Shown one piece after another: positions 1 to 10,115 of a DNA stretch of 64,000 nt. The DNA is from Stutzerimonas stutzeri (GTDB lineage: Bacteria; Pseudomonadota; Gammaproteobacteria; Pseudomonadales; Pseudomonadaceae). How positions within the stretch are numbered: the stretch's first letter is position 1; each line of letters starts with the position of its first letter. The stretch is from assembly GCF_000952685.1 (NCBI RefSeq), contig NZ_JYHV01000010.1:1-64000 (forward strand). Direction: 5' to 3'. The notes below the pieces were generated by a model. It had not been told where the DNA came from. It made no database searches and was given only the letters and a program-made list of their open reading frames with translations. Both the position numbers and the translations under genes were made by a program.

Positions 1-1193
1 TGGCTAAAGAAAAATTCGAACGTAACAAACCGCACCTGAACGTCGGTACCATTGGTCACGTTGACCATGGCAAAACCACGCTCACCGCTGCGCTGACTAA
101 GGTCTGCGCGGAAACTTGGGGCGGCTCTGCACGTGACTTCTCGCAGATCGACAACGCGCCGGAAGAGAAGGCTCGTGGTATCACCATCAACACCTCCCAC
201 GTTGAGTACGATTCCTCGATTCGTCACTACGCTCACGTCGACTGCCCAGGTCACGCTGACTACGTGAAAAACATGATCACCGGTGCTGCGCAGATGGACG
301 GCGCGATCCTGGTTTGTTCCGCTGCTGACGGCCCGATGCCGCAGACGCGCGAACACATCCTGCTGTCCCGTCAGGTAGGTGTTCCTTACATCGTTGTCTT
401 CCTGAACAAGGCTGACATGGTGGATGACGCCGAGCTGCTGGAACTGGTTGAGATGGAAGTGCGTGACCTGCTGTCGACCTACGACTTCCCGGGTGACGAC
501 ACGCCAATCATCATCGGCTCCGCACTGATGGCTCTGAACGGTCAGGACGACAACGAAATGGGTGTGTCGGCCGTGCGCAAGCTGGTCGAGACTCTGGATA
601 GCTACATTCCGGAGCCTGAGCGTGCCATCGACAAGCCGTTCCTGATGCCGATCGAAGACGTGTTCTCGATCTCCGGTCGCGGTACCGTTGTGACCGGTCG
701 CGTTGAGCGCGGCATTGTCAAGGTTCAGGAAGAGATCGAAATCGTTGGTATTCGTGCCACGACCAAGACCACCTGCACCGGCGTTGAAATGTTCCGCAAG
801 CTGCTCGACGAAGGTCGCGCTGGTGAGAACGTGGGCGTGCTGCTGCGTGGTACCAAGCGTGATGACGTAGAGCGTGGTCAGGTTCTGGCCAAGCCGGGCA
901 CCATCAAGCCGCACACCAAGTTCGAAGGCGAAGTCTACGTGCTGAGCAAGGAAGAAGGCGGTCGTCACACGCCGTTCTTCAAAGGCTACCGTCCGCAGTT
1001 CTACTTCCGTACTACTGACGTGACCGGTAACTGCGAGCTGCCGGAAGGCGTAGAAATGGTAATGCCGGGCGACAACATCAAGATGGTTGTCACTCTGATC
1101 GCTCCGATCGCCATGGAAGATGGTCTGCGCTTCGCGATTCGCGAAGGTGGCCGTACCGTGGGTGCCGGCGTGGTTGCCAAGATCATCGAATAA
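1..1193 (+). CDS. tuf: Elongation factor Tu (first base of the start codon lies outside the window)
   Basis: EF-Tu is the GTPase that carries aminoacyl-tRNA to the ribosomal A site. The window opens on the T of its ATG, so essentially all 397 codons are present. The nucleotide-binding elements are intact: GHVDHGKT at residues 19-26, DCPGH at 81-85 and NKAD at 136-139. The two beta-barrel domains follow, and the protein ends in VAKIIE. The length is the normal Pseudomonas length. A strong terminator starts about 15 bases after the stop, so this gene closes the str operon; the expected upstream genes (rpsL, rpsG, fusA) are not in view. Confidence 0.98.
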   Translation, partial: AKEKFERNKPHLNVGTIGHVDHGKTTLTAALTKVCAETWGGSARDFSQIDNAPEEKARGITINTSHVEYDSSIRHYAHVDCPGHADYVKNMITGAAQMDGAILVCSAADGPMPQTREHILLSRQVGVPYIVVFLNKADMVDDAELLELVEMEVRDLLSTYDFPGDDTPIIIGSALMALNGQDDNEMGVSAVRKLVETLDSYIPEPERAIDKPFLMPIEDVFSISGRGTVVTGRVERGIVKVQEEIEIVGIRATTKTTCTGVEMFRKLLDEGRAGENVGVLLRGTKRDDVERGQVLAKPGTIKPHTKFEGEVYVLSKEEGGRHTPFFKGYRPQFYFRTTDVTGNCELPEGVEMVMPGDNIKMVVTLIAPIAMEDGLRFAIREGGRTVGAGVVAKIIE

Positions 1194-1208
1194 TCCTTTC
1201 GATGTGGG

Positions 1209-1232
1209 AAAGGGCCCTTCGGGGCCCTTTTT
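1209..1232 (+). terminator. Rho-independent terminator of tuf
   Basis: A 9-bp perfect stem, AAAGGGCCC with GGGCCCTTT, closes a TTCG tetraloop and runs into a T tract. It sits 15 bases after the tuf stop and just before the S10 promoter. Confidence 0.92.
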
Positions 1233-1249
1233 CTATTGTTGATCATTTA

Positions 1250-1278
1250 TTGACACCCCCTGGACGCATCCGTACAAT
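1250..1278 (+). promoter_or_regulatory. Sigma70-type promoter of the S10 operon
   Basis: A perfect -35 box TTGACA (1250-1255) is followed by a 17-bp spacer and a -10 box TACAAT (1273-1278). It lies 65 bases upstream of rpsJ and immediately after the tuf terminator, as expected for the main S10 promoter. Confidence 0.88.
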
Positions 1279-1342
1279 TGCGCCTCCTTTTACCGGGCGT
1301 ATTGCGTTTGGTAGGGATGGCTAATTGGAGTCTGAGGTCAAA

Positions 1343-1654
1343 ATGCAAAACCAACAAATCCGTATTCGGTTGAAGGCTTTTGACCATCGCCTGATCGATC
1401 AATCAACCCAGGAAATCGTGGAAACCGCGAAACGTACTGGTGCTCAGGTGCGTGGTCCGATTCCACTGCCGACCCGCAAAGAGCGGTTCACTGTTCTGGT
1501 TTCTCCGCATGTCAACAAGGATGCGCGCGACCAGTATGAGATCCGTACTCATAAGCGTGTGCTGGATATCGTCCAGCCGACCGACAAGACTGTCGATGCG
1601 CTGATGAAGCTTGATCTTGCGGCTGGCGTGGAAGTGCAGATCAGCCTCGGCTAA
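1343..1654 (+). CDS. rpsJ: 30S ribosomal protein S10
   Basis: S10 sits in the head of the small subunit and is also the NusE partner of NusB in antitermination. The 103 residues match the family length and begin [21 protein letters not shown] chose the ATG at 1343, preceded by a GAGG-type ribosome binding site. An upstream in-frame TTG at 1325 would add six residues that S10 proteins lack. It is the first gene of the S10 operon. Confidence 0.98.
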
Positions 1655-1735
1655 AACCTCGAGTTTTAGTCGTGTAACGCTCTGAAATGGGCGGCCATAG
1701 CGGGTGAAAGCCCCGTACACTCAAGAGGTTACAAC

Positions 1736-2371
1736 ATGACTATTGGTGTAGTCGGTCGTAAATGCGGCATGACCCGCGTTTTCACCGAAGATGGTGTCTC
1801 TATTCCGGTTACGGTCATCGAGATCGAGCCGAATCGCGTCACTCAGTTCAAGAATGAAGAGAGCGATGGCTATCGCGCTGTACAGGTTACTGTCGGCGAG
1901 CGTCGCGCGTCCCGTGTTACCAAGGCTCAGGCTGGCCATTTCGCCAAGGCGAACGTTGCTGCCGGTCGTGGTGTCTGGGAATTCCGCCTCGATGGCGAGG
2001 AGTTCCAGGTTGGTGACCAGATCAACGCTGAAATCTTCCAGGCTGGACAGATGGTGGATGTCACCGGTCAGTCCAAGGGTAAAGGCTTTGCCGGTACCAT
2101 CAAGCGCTGGAACTTCCGTGGTCAAGACAATACCCACGGTAACTCCGTATCCCACCGCGTTCCGGGTTCGATTGGCCAGTGCCAGACTCCTGGTCGTGTT
2201 TTCAAGGGCAAGAAGATGTCCGGGCACATGGGCGCCGAGCGCGTAACCGTGCAGTCCCTGGAAATCGTGCGTGTCGATGCAGAGCGTAACCTGCTGCTGG
2301 TGAAGGGCGCAGTGCCCGGCGCCACGGGTGGTGACGTTGTCGTGCGTCCGGCCGCCAAGGCTCGCGGGTAA
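1736..2371 (+). CDS. rplC: 50S ribosomal protein L3
   Basis: L3 is an early-assembling large-subunit protein that binds near the 3' end of 23S rRNA and reaches the peptidyl transferase centre. The 211-residue product begins [16 protein letters not shown]. It contains the loop [20 protein letters not shown] around residues 143-162, whose glutamine is the known PrmB methylation site in this family. A full AGAGG-type site precedes the ATG. Confidence 0.98.
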   Translation: MTIGVVGRKCGMTRVFTEDGVSIPVTVIEIEPNRVTQFKNEESDGYRAVQVTVGERRASRVTKAQAGHFAKANVAAGRGVWEFRLDGEEFQVGDQINAEIFQAGQMVDVTGQSKGKGFAGTIKRWNFRGQDNTHGNSVSHRVPGSIGQCQTPGRVFKGKKMSGHMGAERVTVQSLEIVRVDAERNLLLVKGAVPGATGGDVVVRPAAKARG

Positions 2372-2383
2372 GGGGGAGTTCAC

Positions 2384-2986
2384 ATGCAATTGAATGTAAA
2401 TGGCGCACAGGCCATCGAAGTCTCCGAGCAAACCTTTGGTGGTGAGTTCAACGAGACCCTGGTGCACCAGGCTGTCGTCGCCTATATGGCTGGCGGTCGT
2501 CAGGGCAGCAAGCAGCAGAAGACTCGCTCCGATGTCTCGGGTGGCGGTAAGCGTCCCTGGCGTCAGAAAGGTACTGGCCGCGCGCGTGCGGGTACCTCGC
2601 GTGGTCCGATTTGGCGTGGCGGTGGCGTAACCTTCGCTGCTCGTCCGCAGAACCATGAGCAGAAGCTCAACAAGAAGATGTACCGCGCAGCGCTGCGTTC
2701 CATTCTTTCCGAACTGGTTCGTTCCGAGCGTCTGGTCGTCGTTGAAGATTTCGCCGTCGACAGTCCTAAGACCAAGCTGCTTGCCAACAAGCTGACCGGT
2801 ATGGGCCTGAATGACGTACTGATCGTTTCCGATGCTGTCGATCAGAACCTGTATCTGGCGGCTCGCAACCTGCCGCACGTCGATGTTCGTGACGTTCAGG
2901 GTTCCGATCCAGTCAGCCTGATCGCCTATGACAAGGTGTTGATCACCGTGTCGGCTGTGAAGAAATTCGAGGAGCTGCTGGGATGA
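2384..2986 (+). CDS. rplD: 50S ribosomal protein L4
   Basis: L4 lines the exit tunnel; in E. coli it also represses its own operon. The 200-residue product has the basic loop [20 protein letters not shown] (about residues 49-68) that reaches the tunnel wall. Its last codons overlap the rplW start by ATGA, which indicates translational coupling. Confidence 0.98.
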   Translation: MQLNVNGAQAIEVSEQTFGGEFNETLVHQAVVAYMAGGRQGSKQQKTRSDVSGGGKRPWRQKGTGRARAGTSRGPIWRGGGVTFAARPQNHEQKLNKKMYRAALRSILSELVRSERLVVVEDFAVDSPKTKLLANKLTGMGLNDVLIVSDAVDQNLYLAARNLPHVDVRDVQGSDPVSLIAYDKVLITVSAVKKFEELLG

Positions 2987-3282
2987 ACCAGGAACGCGTA
3001 TTCAAAGTCCTGCTTGGTCCGCACGTCTCCGAGAAGGCAACCATGCTGGCTGACAGCAAAAGCCAGTTCGTTTTCAAGGTTGCTACTGATGCAACCAAGC
3101 TGGAAATCAAGAAGGCCGTCGAAAGCCTGTTCAACGTGAAGGTAGCCAAAGTCAGCACTCTGAATGTTCAGGGCAAGACCAAGCGCACCGCTCGCGGGCT
3201 GGGCAAGCGCAACGACTGGAAGAAGGCGTACATCGCGCTTCAGCCGGGCCAAGATCTCGATTTCTCCGGCAACGCTGAGTAA
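2983..3282 (+). CDS. rplW: 50S ribosomal protein L23
   Basis: L23 surrounds the polypeptide exit and is the docking site for trigger factor and SRP. The product has 99 residues and starts [19 protein letters not shown]. Its ATG overlaps the rplD stop by four bases. Length and motif are normal. Confidence 0.98.
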   Translation: MNQERVFKVLLGPHVSEKATMLADSKSQFVFKVATDATKLEIKKAVESLFNVKVAKVSTLNVQGKTKRTARGLGKRNDWKKAYIALQPGQDLDFSGNAE

Positions 3283-3296
3283 GGAAGGGGTGCATC

Positions 3297-4118
3297 ATGG
3301 CAATCGTTAAATGCAAACCGACTTCCGCGGGCCGCCGTTTTGTGGTCAAAGTGGTCGGTCAGGAGCTGCACAAAGGCGCTCCTTATGCTCCGCTGCTCGA
3401 GAAGAAGTCGAAGTCAGGCGGTCGTAACAACAACGGTCGTATCACCACGCGTCATATCGGTGGTGGTCACAAGCAGCATTACCGTCTGGTCGATTTTCGC
3501 CGCAACAAGGATGGCATTCCTGCCGTCGTTGAGCGTGTGGAATATGACCCGAACCGCACTGCGCACATTGCGCTGCTGAAGTATGCGGATGGTGAGCGTC
3601 GTTACATCATTGCGCCTAAGGGCGTAAGTGCTGGTGACCAGCTGCTTTCCGGCGTCAACGCGCCGATCAAGGCTGGCAACAGCCTGCCGCTGCGCAACAT
3701 CCCGCTGGGTTCAACCGTTCACGGTGTCGAGCTCAAGCCGGGCAAGGGTGCTCAGATCGCCCGTTCTGCCGGTGCGTCGGCTCAGCTGGTCGCGCGTGAG
3801 GGTGCTTACGTAACACTGCGTCTTCGCTCCGGCGAAATGCGCAAAGTGCTGGCCGAGTGCCGAGCGACTCTGGGCGAGGTCTCGAATTCCGAGCACAGCC
3901 TGCGTTCGCTGGGTAAAGCGGGTGCCAAGCGCTGGCGCGGTGTTCGCCCGACCGTTCGCGGTGTGGCAATGAACCCGGTCGATCACCCCCACGGTGGTGG
4001 TGAGGGTCGTACCTCCGGTGGTCGTCATCCGGTGTCGCCATGGGGCTTCCCGACTAAGGGCGCGAAGACTCGTTCTAACAAGCGCACCGATAACATGATC
4101 GTCCGTCGTCGCAAGTAA
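3297..4118 (+). CDS. rplB: 50S ribosomal protein L2
   Basis: L2 is a primary 23S-binding protein needed for subunit association and peptidyl transferase activity. The 273-residue product has the OB-fold and SH3-like domains and the highly conserved C-terminal segment [17 protein letters not shown], whose histidine is important in E. coli L2. The start is preceded by AAGGAAGGGG. Confidence 0.99.
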   Translation: MAIVKCKPTSAGRRFVVKVVGQELHKGAPYAPLLEKKSKSGGRNNNGRITTRHIGGGHKQHYRLVDFRRNKDGIPAVVERVEYDPNRTAHIALLKYADGERRYIIAPKGVSAGDQLLSGVNAPIKAGNSLPLRNIPLGSTVHGVELKPGKGAQIARSAGASAQLVAREGAYVTLRLRSGEMRKVLAECRATLGEVSNSEHSLRSLGKAGAKRWRGVRPTVRGVAMNPVDHPHGGGEGRTSGGRHPVSPWGFPTKGAKTRSNKRTDNMIVRRRK

Positions 4119-4134
4119 CTAGAGGGATACGACA

Positions 4135-4410
4135 GTGCCGCGTTCTCTGAAAAAAGGTCCTTTTATCGATCTTCACCTATTGAAGAAGGTCGAAGTGGCG
4201 ATGGAAAAGAATGATCGCAAACCAGTTAAAACCTGGTCGCGTCGTTCGATGATCCTGCCGCAAATGGTCGGTTTGACCATCGCTGTGCATAACGGTCGTC
4301 AACATGTTCCCGTTCTCGTGAACGAAGACATGGTCGGTCACAAACTCGGCGAGTTCGCTGGTACCCGCACCTATCGCGGGCACGTAGCGGACAAGAAAGG
4401 CAAGCGCTAA
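4135..4410 (+). CDS. rpsS: 30S ribosomal protein S19 (GTG start)
   Basis: S19 forms a complex with S13 in the 30S head near the A-site tRNA. The 91-residue product starts [19 protein letters not shown] after a GTG initiator at 4135. No usable ATG exists nearby, and the conserved start fits this GTG. It continues the S10 operon. Confidence 0.98.
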   Translation: MPRSLKKGPFIDLHLLKKVEVAMEKNDRKPVKTWSRRSMILPQMVGLTIAVHNGRQHVPVLVNEDMVGHKLGEFAGTRTYRGHVADKKGKR

Positions 4411-4423
4411 GGGGTAAGGAAAG

Positions 4424-4756
4424 ATGGAAGTAGCCGCTAAGTTGTCGGGCGCTCGCATCTCCGCCCAGAAAGCCCGCCTGGTCGCCGACCAGATCCGCGG
4501 GAAGAAGGTGGGCGAAGCGCTCAACCTGCTGGCTTTCAGCAGTAAGAAAGCCGCCGAGATCATGAAGAAAGTGCTGGAGTCGGCCGTGGCCAACGCCGAG
4601 CACAACGAAGGCGCTGACGTGGATGACCTCAAGGTTTCCACGGTCTTCGTCAACGAAGGGCGTTCGCTTAAGCGCATCATGCCGCGTGCCAAAGGCCGCG
4701 CTGATCGCATCGTCAAGCGGTCTTGCCATATCACTGTCAAGGTTGCGGACAAGTAA
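4424..4756 (+). CDS. rplV: 50S ribosomal protein L22
   Basis: L22 contacts all 23S domains, and its long beta hairpin forms part of the exit-tunnel constriction (a macrolide resistance locus). The 110-residue product begins [20 protein letters not shown]. The hairpin tip region [12 protein letters not shown] is intact, with no visible macrolide-type deletion. A GGGGTAAGGA site precedes the ATG. Confidence 0.98.
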
Positions 4757-4769
4757 CGGAGTCGATCAG

Positions 4770-5456
4770 ATGGGTCAGAAAGTACATCCCACTGGCATTC
4801 GCCTGGGAATCGTCAAGGAGCACACCTCCGTCTGGTACGCAGACGGACGTACGTACGCCGATTATCTGCTTGCAGATCTGAACGTGCGTGAGTACCTCCA
4901 AGACAAATTAAAAAGCGCGTCCGTAAGCCGTATCGATATCCATCGCCCGGCTCAAACCGCACGCATCACTATCCATACCGCTCGTCCCGGCATCGTGATC
5001 GGCAAGAAAGGTGAGGATGTTGAGAAGCTGCGTCAGGACCTGACCAAGAAAATGGGTGTGCCTGTGCACATCAACATCGAAGAAATCCGCAAGCCGGAAC
5101 TCGATGCAATGCTGGTAGCACAGAACGTCGCTCAGCAGCTGGAGCGTCGCGTAATGTTCCGTCGCGCCATGAAGCGCGCCGTACAGAACGCGATCCGCAT
5201 TGGTGCCAAGGGCATCAAGATCCAGGTGAGCGGTCGTCTGGGTGGGGCTGAAATCGCCCGTACGGAATGGTATCGGGAAGGTCGTGTGCCGCTGCACACC
5301 CTGCGTGCCGATATTGACTACAACACCTACGAAGCACACACCACTTACGGTGTGATCGGCGTCAAGGTTTGGATCTTCAAGGGCGAAGTTATTGGTGGTC
5401 GCCATGAAGAGCTCAAGCCGCAAGCGCCTGCGCCTCGTAAAAAAGCTGCCAAGTAA
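4770..5456 (+). CDS. rpsC: 30S ribosomal protein S3
   Basis: S3 lies at the mRNA entry channel and contributes helicase activity together with S4 and S5. The 228-residue product begins [20 protein letters not shown]. It carries the KH-domain GKKG loop (around residues 73-76) and a lysine-rich end. I placed the start at 4770 because the longer frame reaching back to 4623 runs inside rplV and lacks family similarity there. Confidence 0.98.
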   Translation: MGQKVHPTGIRLGIVKEHTSVWYADGRTYADYLLADLNVREYLQDKLKSASVSRIDIHRPAQTARITIHTARPGIVIGKKGEDVEKLRQDLTKKMGVPVHINIEEIRKPELDAMLVAQNVAQQLERRVMFRRAMKRAVQNAIRIGAKGIKIQVSGRLGGAEIARTEWYREGRVPLHTLRADIDYNTYEAHTTYGVIGVKVWIFKGEVIGGRHEELKPQAPAPRKKAAK

Positions 5457-5468
5457 GGAGTACGCCAA

Positions 5469-5882
5469 ATGTTGCAACCCAAGCGTACAAAATTCCGTAA
5501 GCAGATGACTGGTCACAATCGTGGCCTGGCTCAGCGCGGTAGCAAAGTCAGCTTCGGCGAGTTCGCTCTGAAGTCTGTCGCTCGTGGACGTCTCACTGCA
5601 CGCCAGATCGAGTCCGCACGTCGTGCGTTGACCCGTCACGTGAAGCGTGGCGGTAAAATCTGGATCCGTGTGTTCCCCGATAAGCCTATCTCCAAAAAGC
5701 CTCTGGAAGTCCGGATGGGTAAAGGTAAGGGTAACGTCGAGTACTGGGTGGCCCAGATTCAGCCGGGCAAGGTGCTCTACGAGATCGAGGGTGTTTCCGA
5801 AGAGCTGGCGCGTGAGGCATTCGCCCTGGCTGCTGCAAAGCTGCCGCTCGCCACCTCCTTTGTTAAGCGGACGGTGATGTGA
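5469..5882 (+). CDS. rplP: 50S ribosomal protein L16
   Basis: L16 helps shape the A site and organises 23S helices. The 137-residue product starts [20 protein letters not shown] and is of normal length. The conserved residues around [20 protein letters not shown] are present. Its TGA shares one base with the ATG of rpmC. Confidence 0.98.
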
Positions 5883-6073
5883 TGAAAGCGAATGAGCTTC
5901 GTGAAAAATCCGCTCAGCAGCTGAACGAGCAACTGCTCGAGCTGCTGCGCGACCAGTTCAATCTGCGTATGCAGAAGGCAACTGGCCAGTTGGGGCAGTC
6001 TCACCTGCTCTCGCAAGTCAAGCGCGACATCGCTCGTGTCAAGACTGTGCTCAACCAGCAGGCAGGTAAGTGA
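5882..6073 (+). CDS. rpmC: 50S ribosomal protein L29
   Basis: L29 is a small helical protein beside L23 at the tunnel exit. The start is the ATG at 5882, overlapping the rplP TGA by one base and giving 63 residues ([20 protein letters not shown]). A GTG three bases upstream would add one extra residue and is less likely. Confidence 0.97.
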   Translation: MKANELREKSAQQLNEQLLELLRDQFNLRMQKATGQLGQSHLLSQVKRDIARVKTVLNQQAGK

Positions 6074-6075
6074 TC

Positions 6076-6342
6076 ATGGCTGAAGTTGAAAAAACTGTCC
6101 GCACGCTGACTGGCCGCGTCGTCAGCGACAAAATGGACAAAAGCATCACCGTTCTGATCGAGCGTCGTGTTAAGCACCCGATCTACGGTAAATACGTGAA
6201 GCGTTCGACCAAACTGCACGCCCACGACGAAACCAACCAGTGCCGTATTGGCGACAAGGTCACTATCCGCGAGACTCGTCCGCTGGCGAAGACCAAGTGC
6301 TGGATGCTGGTTGATGTCGTTGAACGTGCCGTCGAAGTCTAA
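6076..6342 (+). CDS. rpsQ: 30S ribosomal protein S17
   Basis: S17 is a primary 16S-binding OB-fold protein. The 88-residue product begins [21 protein letters not shown] use the ATG at 6076, two bases after the rpmC stop. An in-frame GTG at 6070 would overlap rpmC and add only two residues. It is the last gene before the 23-base gap to rplN, where the spc block begins. Confidence 0.97.
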   Translation: MAEVEKTVRTLTGRVVSDKMDKSITVLIERRVKHPIYGKYVKRSTKLHAHDETNQCRIGDKVTIRETRPLAKTKCWMLVDVVERAVEV

Positions 6343-6365
6343 GGGCTAGGGGTCGGAGAAATTAT

Positions 6366-6734
6366 ATGATTCAGACTCAATCAATGCTCGATGTGGCGGA
6401 TAACAGTGGCGCTCGTCGCGTCATGTGTATCAAGGTTCTCGGCGGTTCGCACCGCCGTTACGCCGGCATCGGCGACATCATCAAGGTAACCGTCAAGGAA
6501 GCGATCCCGCGTGGCAAGGTCAAGAAAGGCCAGGTGATGACTGCTGTCGTAGTCCGCACTCGTCACGGTGTTCGTCGTCCGGACGGCTCCATTATTCGCT
6601 TCGATGGCAACGCTGCTGTTCTGTTGAACAACAAGCAGGAGCCGATCGGCACCCGTATTTTCGGGCCGGTGACACGTGAGCTTCGTTCCGAGAAGTTCAT
6701 GAAGATCGTCTCGCTCGCGCCTGAAGTGCTGTAA
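6366..6734 (+). CDS. rplN: 50S ribosomal protein L14
   Basis: L14 sits at the subunit interface next to L19 and binds the silencing factor RsfS. The 122-residue product starts [20 protein letters not shown] and has the typical length. A GGAG site precedes the ATG. It is the first gene of the spc block. Confidence 0.98.
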   Translation: MIQTQSMLDVADNSGARRVMCIKVLGGSHRRYAGIGDIIKVTVKEAIPRGKVKKGQVMTAVVVRTRHGVRRPDGSIIRFDGNAAVLLNNKQEPIGTRIFGPVTRELRSEKFMKIVSLAPEVL

Positions 6735-6745
6735 GGAGAAGCCGC

Positions 6746-7060
6746 ATGCAAAAGATTCGTCGCAACGACGAGATCATCGTCATCGCCGGCAAAGACAAGG
6801 GCAAGCGCGGTAAGGTGCTCCGGGTTCTCGCTGACGACCGTCTGGTCGTCGGTGGTATCAACCTCGTGAAGCGTCATACCAAGCCGAACCCGATGTCGGG
6901 CGTTCAAGGCGGTATCGTCGAAAAGGAGGCGCCTCTGCACGCCTCTAACGTCGCTATCTTCAACGGCGAAACCAACAAGGCTGACCGTGTTGGTTTCAAA
7001 GTAGAAGACGGCAAGAAAATTCGTGTCTTCAAGTCGACCCAAAAGCCGGTTGAAGCTTGA
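6746..7060 (+). CDS. rplX: 50S ribosomal protein L24
   Basis: L24 is one of the two initiators of large-subunit assembly. The 104-residue product contains the KOW motif [18 protein letters not shown] near its N terminus. It is preceded by AAGGAG and sits 11 bases after rplN. Confidence 0.98.
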   Translation: MQKIRRNDEIIVIAGKDKGKRGKVLRVLADDRLVVGGINLVKRHTKPNPMSGVQGGIVEKEAPLHASNVAIFNGETNKADRVGFKVEDGKKIRVFKSTQKPVEA

Positions 7061-7079
7061 GACTGCTAGGTAGATAACC

Positions 7080-7619
7080 ATGGCACGACTAAAAGAAGTT
7101 TATCGGAAGCAAATCGCTCCCAAGCTGAAAGAAGAGCTTCAGCTTGGCAACGTGATGGAAGTTCCGCGCATCACCAAGATCACCCTGAACATGGGTATCG
7201 GCGAAGCGATCGGTGACAAAAAAATTATCGACAACGCGGTTGCTGATCTGGAAAAGATCACCGGCCAAAAGGTCGTCGTGACTCACGCACGCAAGTCCAT
7301 CGCCGGCTTCAAGGTCCGCGAAGGTTGGCCGATCGGTGTCAAGGTGACCCTGCGTAGCGATCGTATGTACGAATTCCTGGATCGTTTGCTGTCGATCTCC
7401 CTGCCCCGGGTTCGCGACTTCCGCGGCCTGAATGCCAAGTCCTTCGACGGACGTGGTAACTACAGCATGGGCGTGAAAGAGCAGATCATTTTCCCGGAAA
7501 TCGATTACGACAAGATCGATGCGCTGCGTGGTCTGGACATCACGCTGACCACTACTGCTCGAACGGATGAAGAGGGTCGCGCACTGTTGCGTGCCTTCAA
7601 CTTCCCGTTCCGTAACTAA
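7080..7619 (+). CDS. rplE: 50S ribosomal protein L5
   Basis: L5 binds 5S rRNA in the central protuberance and forms a bridge to S13. The 179-residue product contains the family segment [20 protein letters not shown] and ends AFNFPFRN. In E. coli S8 represses the spc operon through an mRNA site near the start of rplE; whether that site is kept here needs RNA folding. Confidence 0.98.
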   Translation: MARLKEVYRKQIAPKLKEELQLGNVMEVPRITKITLNMGIGEAIGDKKIIDNAVADLEKITGQKVVVTHARKSIAGFKVREGWPIGVKVTLRSDRMYEFLDRLLSISLPRVRDFRGLNAKSFDGRGNYSMGVKEQIIFPEIDYDKIDALRGLDITLTTTARTDEEGRALLRAFNFPFRN

Positions 7620-7631
7620 TTGGAGTAGGAA

Positions 7632-7937
7632 ATGGCTAAGCAAAGCATGAAGAACCGCGAGCTGAAGCGTCAGCAGACGGTTGCCAAGTACGCCCAGAAG
7701 CGTGCTGCGCTGAAAGCTGTCATCGCTAATCCCGAGTCGTCTCCAGAGGCGCGTTGGGAAGCTCAGGTTGCTCTGCAGAAGCAGCCTCGTGATGCCAGTG
7801 CTTCGCGTCTGCGTAATCGTTGCCGTCTGACTGGCCGCCCGCATGGTGTGTACCGCAAGTTTGGTCTTGCGCGTAACATGCTGCGTCAGGCTGCGATGCG
7901 CGGTGATGTGCCGGGTCTGGTGAAAGCCAGCTGGTAA
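7632..7937 (+). CDS. rpsN: 30S ribosomal protein S14 (long, zinc-free type)
   Basis: S14 assembles late in the 30S head. The 101-residue product is the long form. It has a single cysteine and no CxxC...CxxC zinc ribbon, so this copy does not need zinc. The conserved [19 protein letters not shown] segment is present. It is followed by an unusually long spacer (189 bases) before rpsH. Confidence 0.98.
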   Translation: MAKQSMKNRELKRQQTVAKYAQKRAALKAVIANPESSPEARWEAQVALQKQPRDASASRLRNRCRLTGRPHGVYRKFGLARNMLRQAAMRGDVPGLVKASW

Positions 7938-7973
7938 TAACGCTCCGGCAGTTGTTGTCGGAACTGCAGTTGT

Positions 7974-8006
7974 CGAATCAAGCCCCTTATGGGGCTTGAT
8001 TCGTTT
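7974..8006 (+). terminator. Terminator-like hairpin between rpsN and rpsH
   Basis: A perfect 13-bp stem (7974-7986 with 7991-8003) closes a TTAT loop, followed by only three Ts. It begins 36 bases after the rpsN stop inside what is usually treated as one operon. It may cause partial termination or protect the upstream mRNA's 3' end. Confidence 0.7.
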
Positions 8007-8024
8007 CTGAACTGTCTCTAGAAT
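7996..8024 (+). promoter_or_regulatory. Internal sigma70-like promoter upstream of rpsH
   Basis: TTGATT (7996-8001), a 17-bp spacer and TAGAAT (8019-8024). The -35 box lies within the 3' arm of the preceding hairpin. It would restart transcription for rpsH to rpmJ. This is read from sequence only; no start site is known. Confidence 0.6.
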
Positions 8025-8028
8025 GTCC

Positions 8029-8106
8029 GGCTCGCCCGAGCCATGCCTGTTAGGCGTTCGCTCATTTAGTAGCAGGCGACACGAGCCCTAGCGGGCTTAT
8101 TTTTTT
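8029..8106 (+). promoter_or_regulatory. Possible attenuator in the rpsH leader
   Basis: The segment GGCTCG (8029-8034) can pair with CGAGCC at 8037-8042 or with an identical CGAGCC at 8082-8087. The second copy is also the 5' arm of a hairpin (8083-8088 with 8093-8098) running into a seven-T tract 21 bases before rpsH. The two pairings are mutually exclusive, which is the usual layout of an attenuator. No trigger can be assigned from sequence. Confidence 0.4.
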
Positions 8107-8126
8107 GAATTAGGAGCCAAGAGCCC

Positions 8127-8519
8127 ATGAGTATGCAGGACCCGTTAGCGGACATGCTAACTCGTATCCGTAATGCCCAGATGGCCGAAAAGTCCGTCGT
8201 AAGCATGCCGTCTTCCACTTTGAAGGTGGCTGTAGCCAACGTTCTTCAGGGTGAGGGCTATATCGCAGGATACAACGTCAGCAGCGACGCCAAACCGCAG
8301 CTGTCTATCGAGCTCAAGTACTTCGAAGGCCGTCCGGTTATCGAAGAGCTGAAGCGCGTAAGCCGTCCTGGCCTTCGCCAGTACAAATCCGTTGATCAGT
8401 TGCCGAAAGTTCGCGGCGGTCTGGGTGTTTCGATCGTATCCACCAATAAAGGTGTGATGACGGATCGGGCTGCTCGCGCTGCTGGCGTTGGCGGCGAAGT
8501 GCTCTGCACAGTGTTCTAA
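8127..8519 (+). CDS. rpsH: 30S ribosomal protein S8
   Basis: S8 binds the central domain of 16S rRNA and is the spc-operon repressor in E. coli. The 130-residue product begins [20 protein letters not shown] and ends in the typical GGEVLCTVF. An AGGAG site lies upstream of the ATG at 8127. The 189-base leader with a promoter and alternative hairpins sits directly in front of it. Confidence 0.98.
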   Translation: MSMQDPLADMLTRIRNAQMAEKSVVSMPSSTLKVAVANVLQGEGYIAGYNVSSDAKPQLSIELKYFEGRPVIEELKRVSRPGLRQYKSVDQLPKVRGGLGVSIVSTNKGVMTDRAARAAGVGGEVLCTVF

Positions 8520-8531
8520 GGGGGGATAAGC

Positions 8532-9065
8532 ATGTCTCGCGTTGCTAAGAACCCCGTCAAGCTGCCCGCTGGTGTTGAATTCAACATGGCCGGCCAGCAG
8601 CTTTCGGTGAAGGGTGCCAAGGGTACTCTCGAACTGAACGTGCACTCGTCTGTGGAAGTGATCCACGAGGCCGGTGAGCTCCGTTTTGCTGCGCGTAATG
8701 GCGATCAGCAGAACCGTGCCATGGCCGGTACCACCCGTGCGCTGGTTAACAATATGGTGATCGGCGTCAGCCAAGGCTTCGAGCGCAAGCTTCAGCTGGT
8801 TGGTGTTGGTTACAAGGCGCAAGCCAAAGGTCAAGTGCTGTCCCTGGCTCTCGGCTTCTCGCACCCGGTGGAGTATGAACTGCCGCAAGGCGTTACCGCT
8901 GAGACCCCCAGCCAGACCGATATCCTGATCAAGGGTGTCGATAAGCAACTGGTCGGTCAGGTGGCTGCTGAAATCCGTGATTTCCGCCGTCCTGAGCCCT
9001 ACAAGGGCAAAGGCGTGCGTTACTCGGACGAAGTGGTCCGTCGTAAAGAAGCTAAGAAGAAGTAG
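8532..9065 (+). CDS. rplF: 50S ribosomal protein L6
   Basis: L6 is a two-domain protein near the sarcin-ricin loop and L7/L12 stalk base. The 177-residue product starts [20 protein letters not shown] and contains the C-terminal signature [11 protein letters not shown]. Spacing to rpsH is 12 bases, with a GGGG-rich ribosome binding site. Confidence 0.98.
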   Translation: MSRVAKNPVKLPAGVEFNMAGQQLSVKGAKGTLELNVHSSVEVIHEAGELRFAARNGDQQNRAMAGTTRALVNNMVIGVSQGFERKLQLVGVGYKAQAKGQVLSLALGFSHPVEYELPQGVTAETPSQTDILIKGVDKQLVGQVAAEIRDFRRPEPYKGKGVRYSDEVVRRKEAKKK

Positions 9066-9075
9066 GGCATAGCAA

Positions 9076-9426
9076 ATGAGCGTAAAGAAAGTTACTCGTC
9101 TGCGTCGCGCTCGCAAGGCACGCCTGAAGATGCGCGAGCTGGAAACCGTACGCCTTTGTGTGTACCGCTCTTCCCAGCACATCTACGCCCAGGTCCTTTC
9201 GGCCGACGGCGGCAAGGTCCTGGCCAGTGCCTCGACTCTCGACAAAGAACTGCGCGACGGAGCCACCGGCAACGTCGACGCTGCCAAGAAAGTTGGTCAG
9301 CTGGTCGCTGAGCGTGCTAAGGCCGCAGGTGTCACCCAGGTGGCGTTCGACCGTTCTGGCTTCAAGTACCACGGTCGTGTCAAGGCACTGGCTGATGCTG
9401 CTCGTGAAGGCGGGCTGGAGTTCTAA
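9076..9426 (+). CDS. rplR: 50S ribosomal protein L18
   Basis: L18 recruits 5S rRNA to the large subunit together with L5 and L25. The 116-residue product starts [20 protein letters not shown] and ends [13 protein letters not shown], the conserved end of the family. Confidence 0.98.
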   Translation: MSVKKVTRLRRARKARLKMRELETVRLCVYRSSQHIYAQVLSADGGKVLASASTLDKELRDGATGNVDAAKKVGQLVAERAKAAGVTQVAFDRSGFKYHGRVKALADAAREGGLEF

Positions 9427-9429
9427 GTT

Positions 9430-9930
9430 ATGGCATATAACGAGCAAAAGCGCGACGAAGGCTACATTGAGAAGCTGGTTCAAGTTAACCGCGTCGCCAA
9501 GACAGTAAAAGGTGGTCGTATCTTCACATTCACTGCGTTGACCGTAGTGGGTGATGGTAAGGGTCGTGTAGGTTTCGGTCGTGGCAAGTCGCGCGAAGTG
9601 CCGGCTGCCATTCAGAAGGCTATGGAAGCGGCTCGCCGCAACATGATCCAGGTCGATCTGAACGGCACGACTCTGCAGTACGCGACCAAGGCAGCGCATG
9701 GCGCTTCCAAGGTGTACATGCAGCCTGCTTCGGAAGGTACCGGTGTTATTGCCGGTGGTGCGATGCGTGCCATTCTTGAAGTGGCTGGCGTGCAGAACGT
9801 CCTGGCCAAGTGCTACGGCTCTACCAATCCAGTGAACGTGGTCCATGCCACTTTCAAGGGATTGAAGGCCATGCAGTCGCCTGAGTCGATCGCTGCTAAG
9901 CGTGGCAAGAGCGTTGAGGAGATTTCCTGA
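9430..9930 (+). CDS. rpsE: 30S ribosomal protein S5
   Basis: S5 affects decoding accuracy and is the spectinomycin resistance locus. The 166-residue product contains the N-terminal double-stranded-RNA-binding fold, with [20 protein letters not shown] around residues 20-39, where the spectinomycin-site loop lies; I see no obvious resistance deletion. It starts three bases after the rplR stop. Confidence 0.98.
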   Translation: MAYNEQKRDEGYIEKLVQVNRVAKTVKGGRIFTFTALTVVGDGKGRVGFGRGKSREVPAAIQKAMEAARRNMIQVDLNGTTLQYATKAAHGASKVYMQPASEGTGVIAGGAMRAILEVAGVQNVLAKCYGSTNPVNVVHATFKGLKAMQSPESIAAKRGKSVEEIS

Positions 9931-9932
9931 TC

Positions 9933-10112
9933 ATGGCTAACACCGTCAAGGTCACGCTGATCAAAAGCGTCAGCGGTCGTATCCCCAATCACAAGCTTTG
10001 CGTCAAAGGCCTCGGTCTGCGTCGCATTGGTCACACCGTCGAAGTCCAGGATACTCCTGAAAATCGCGGCATGATCAACAAGGCTTACTACATGCTCCGT
10101 GTGGAGGGCTAA
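9933..10112 (+). CDS. rpmD: 50S ribosomal protein L30
   Basis: This is a short gene of 59 codons. The product begins [20 protein letters not shown] and ends [13 protein letters not shown], a typical L30. The start lies two bases after the rpsE stop, and the downstream rplO start is three bases after its TAA, so it is tightly coupled on both sides. Confidence 0.97.
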   Translation: MANTVKVTLIKSVSGRIPNHKLCVKGLGLRRIGHTVEVQDTPENRGMINKAYYMLRVEG

Positions 10113-10115
10113 GCC

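Noticed and set aside
1721-2878. 385-codon minus-strand open frame across rplC and rplD
   Set aside because: It is antisense to two intact ribosomal protein genes and has no recognisable domain; low stop frequency comes from the codon bias of the real strand.
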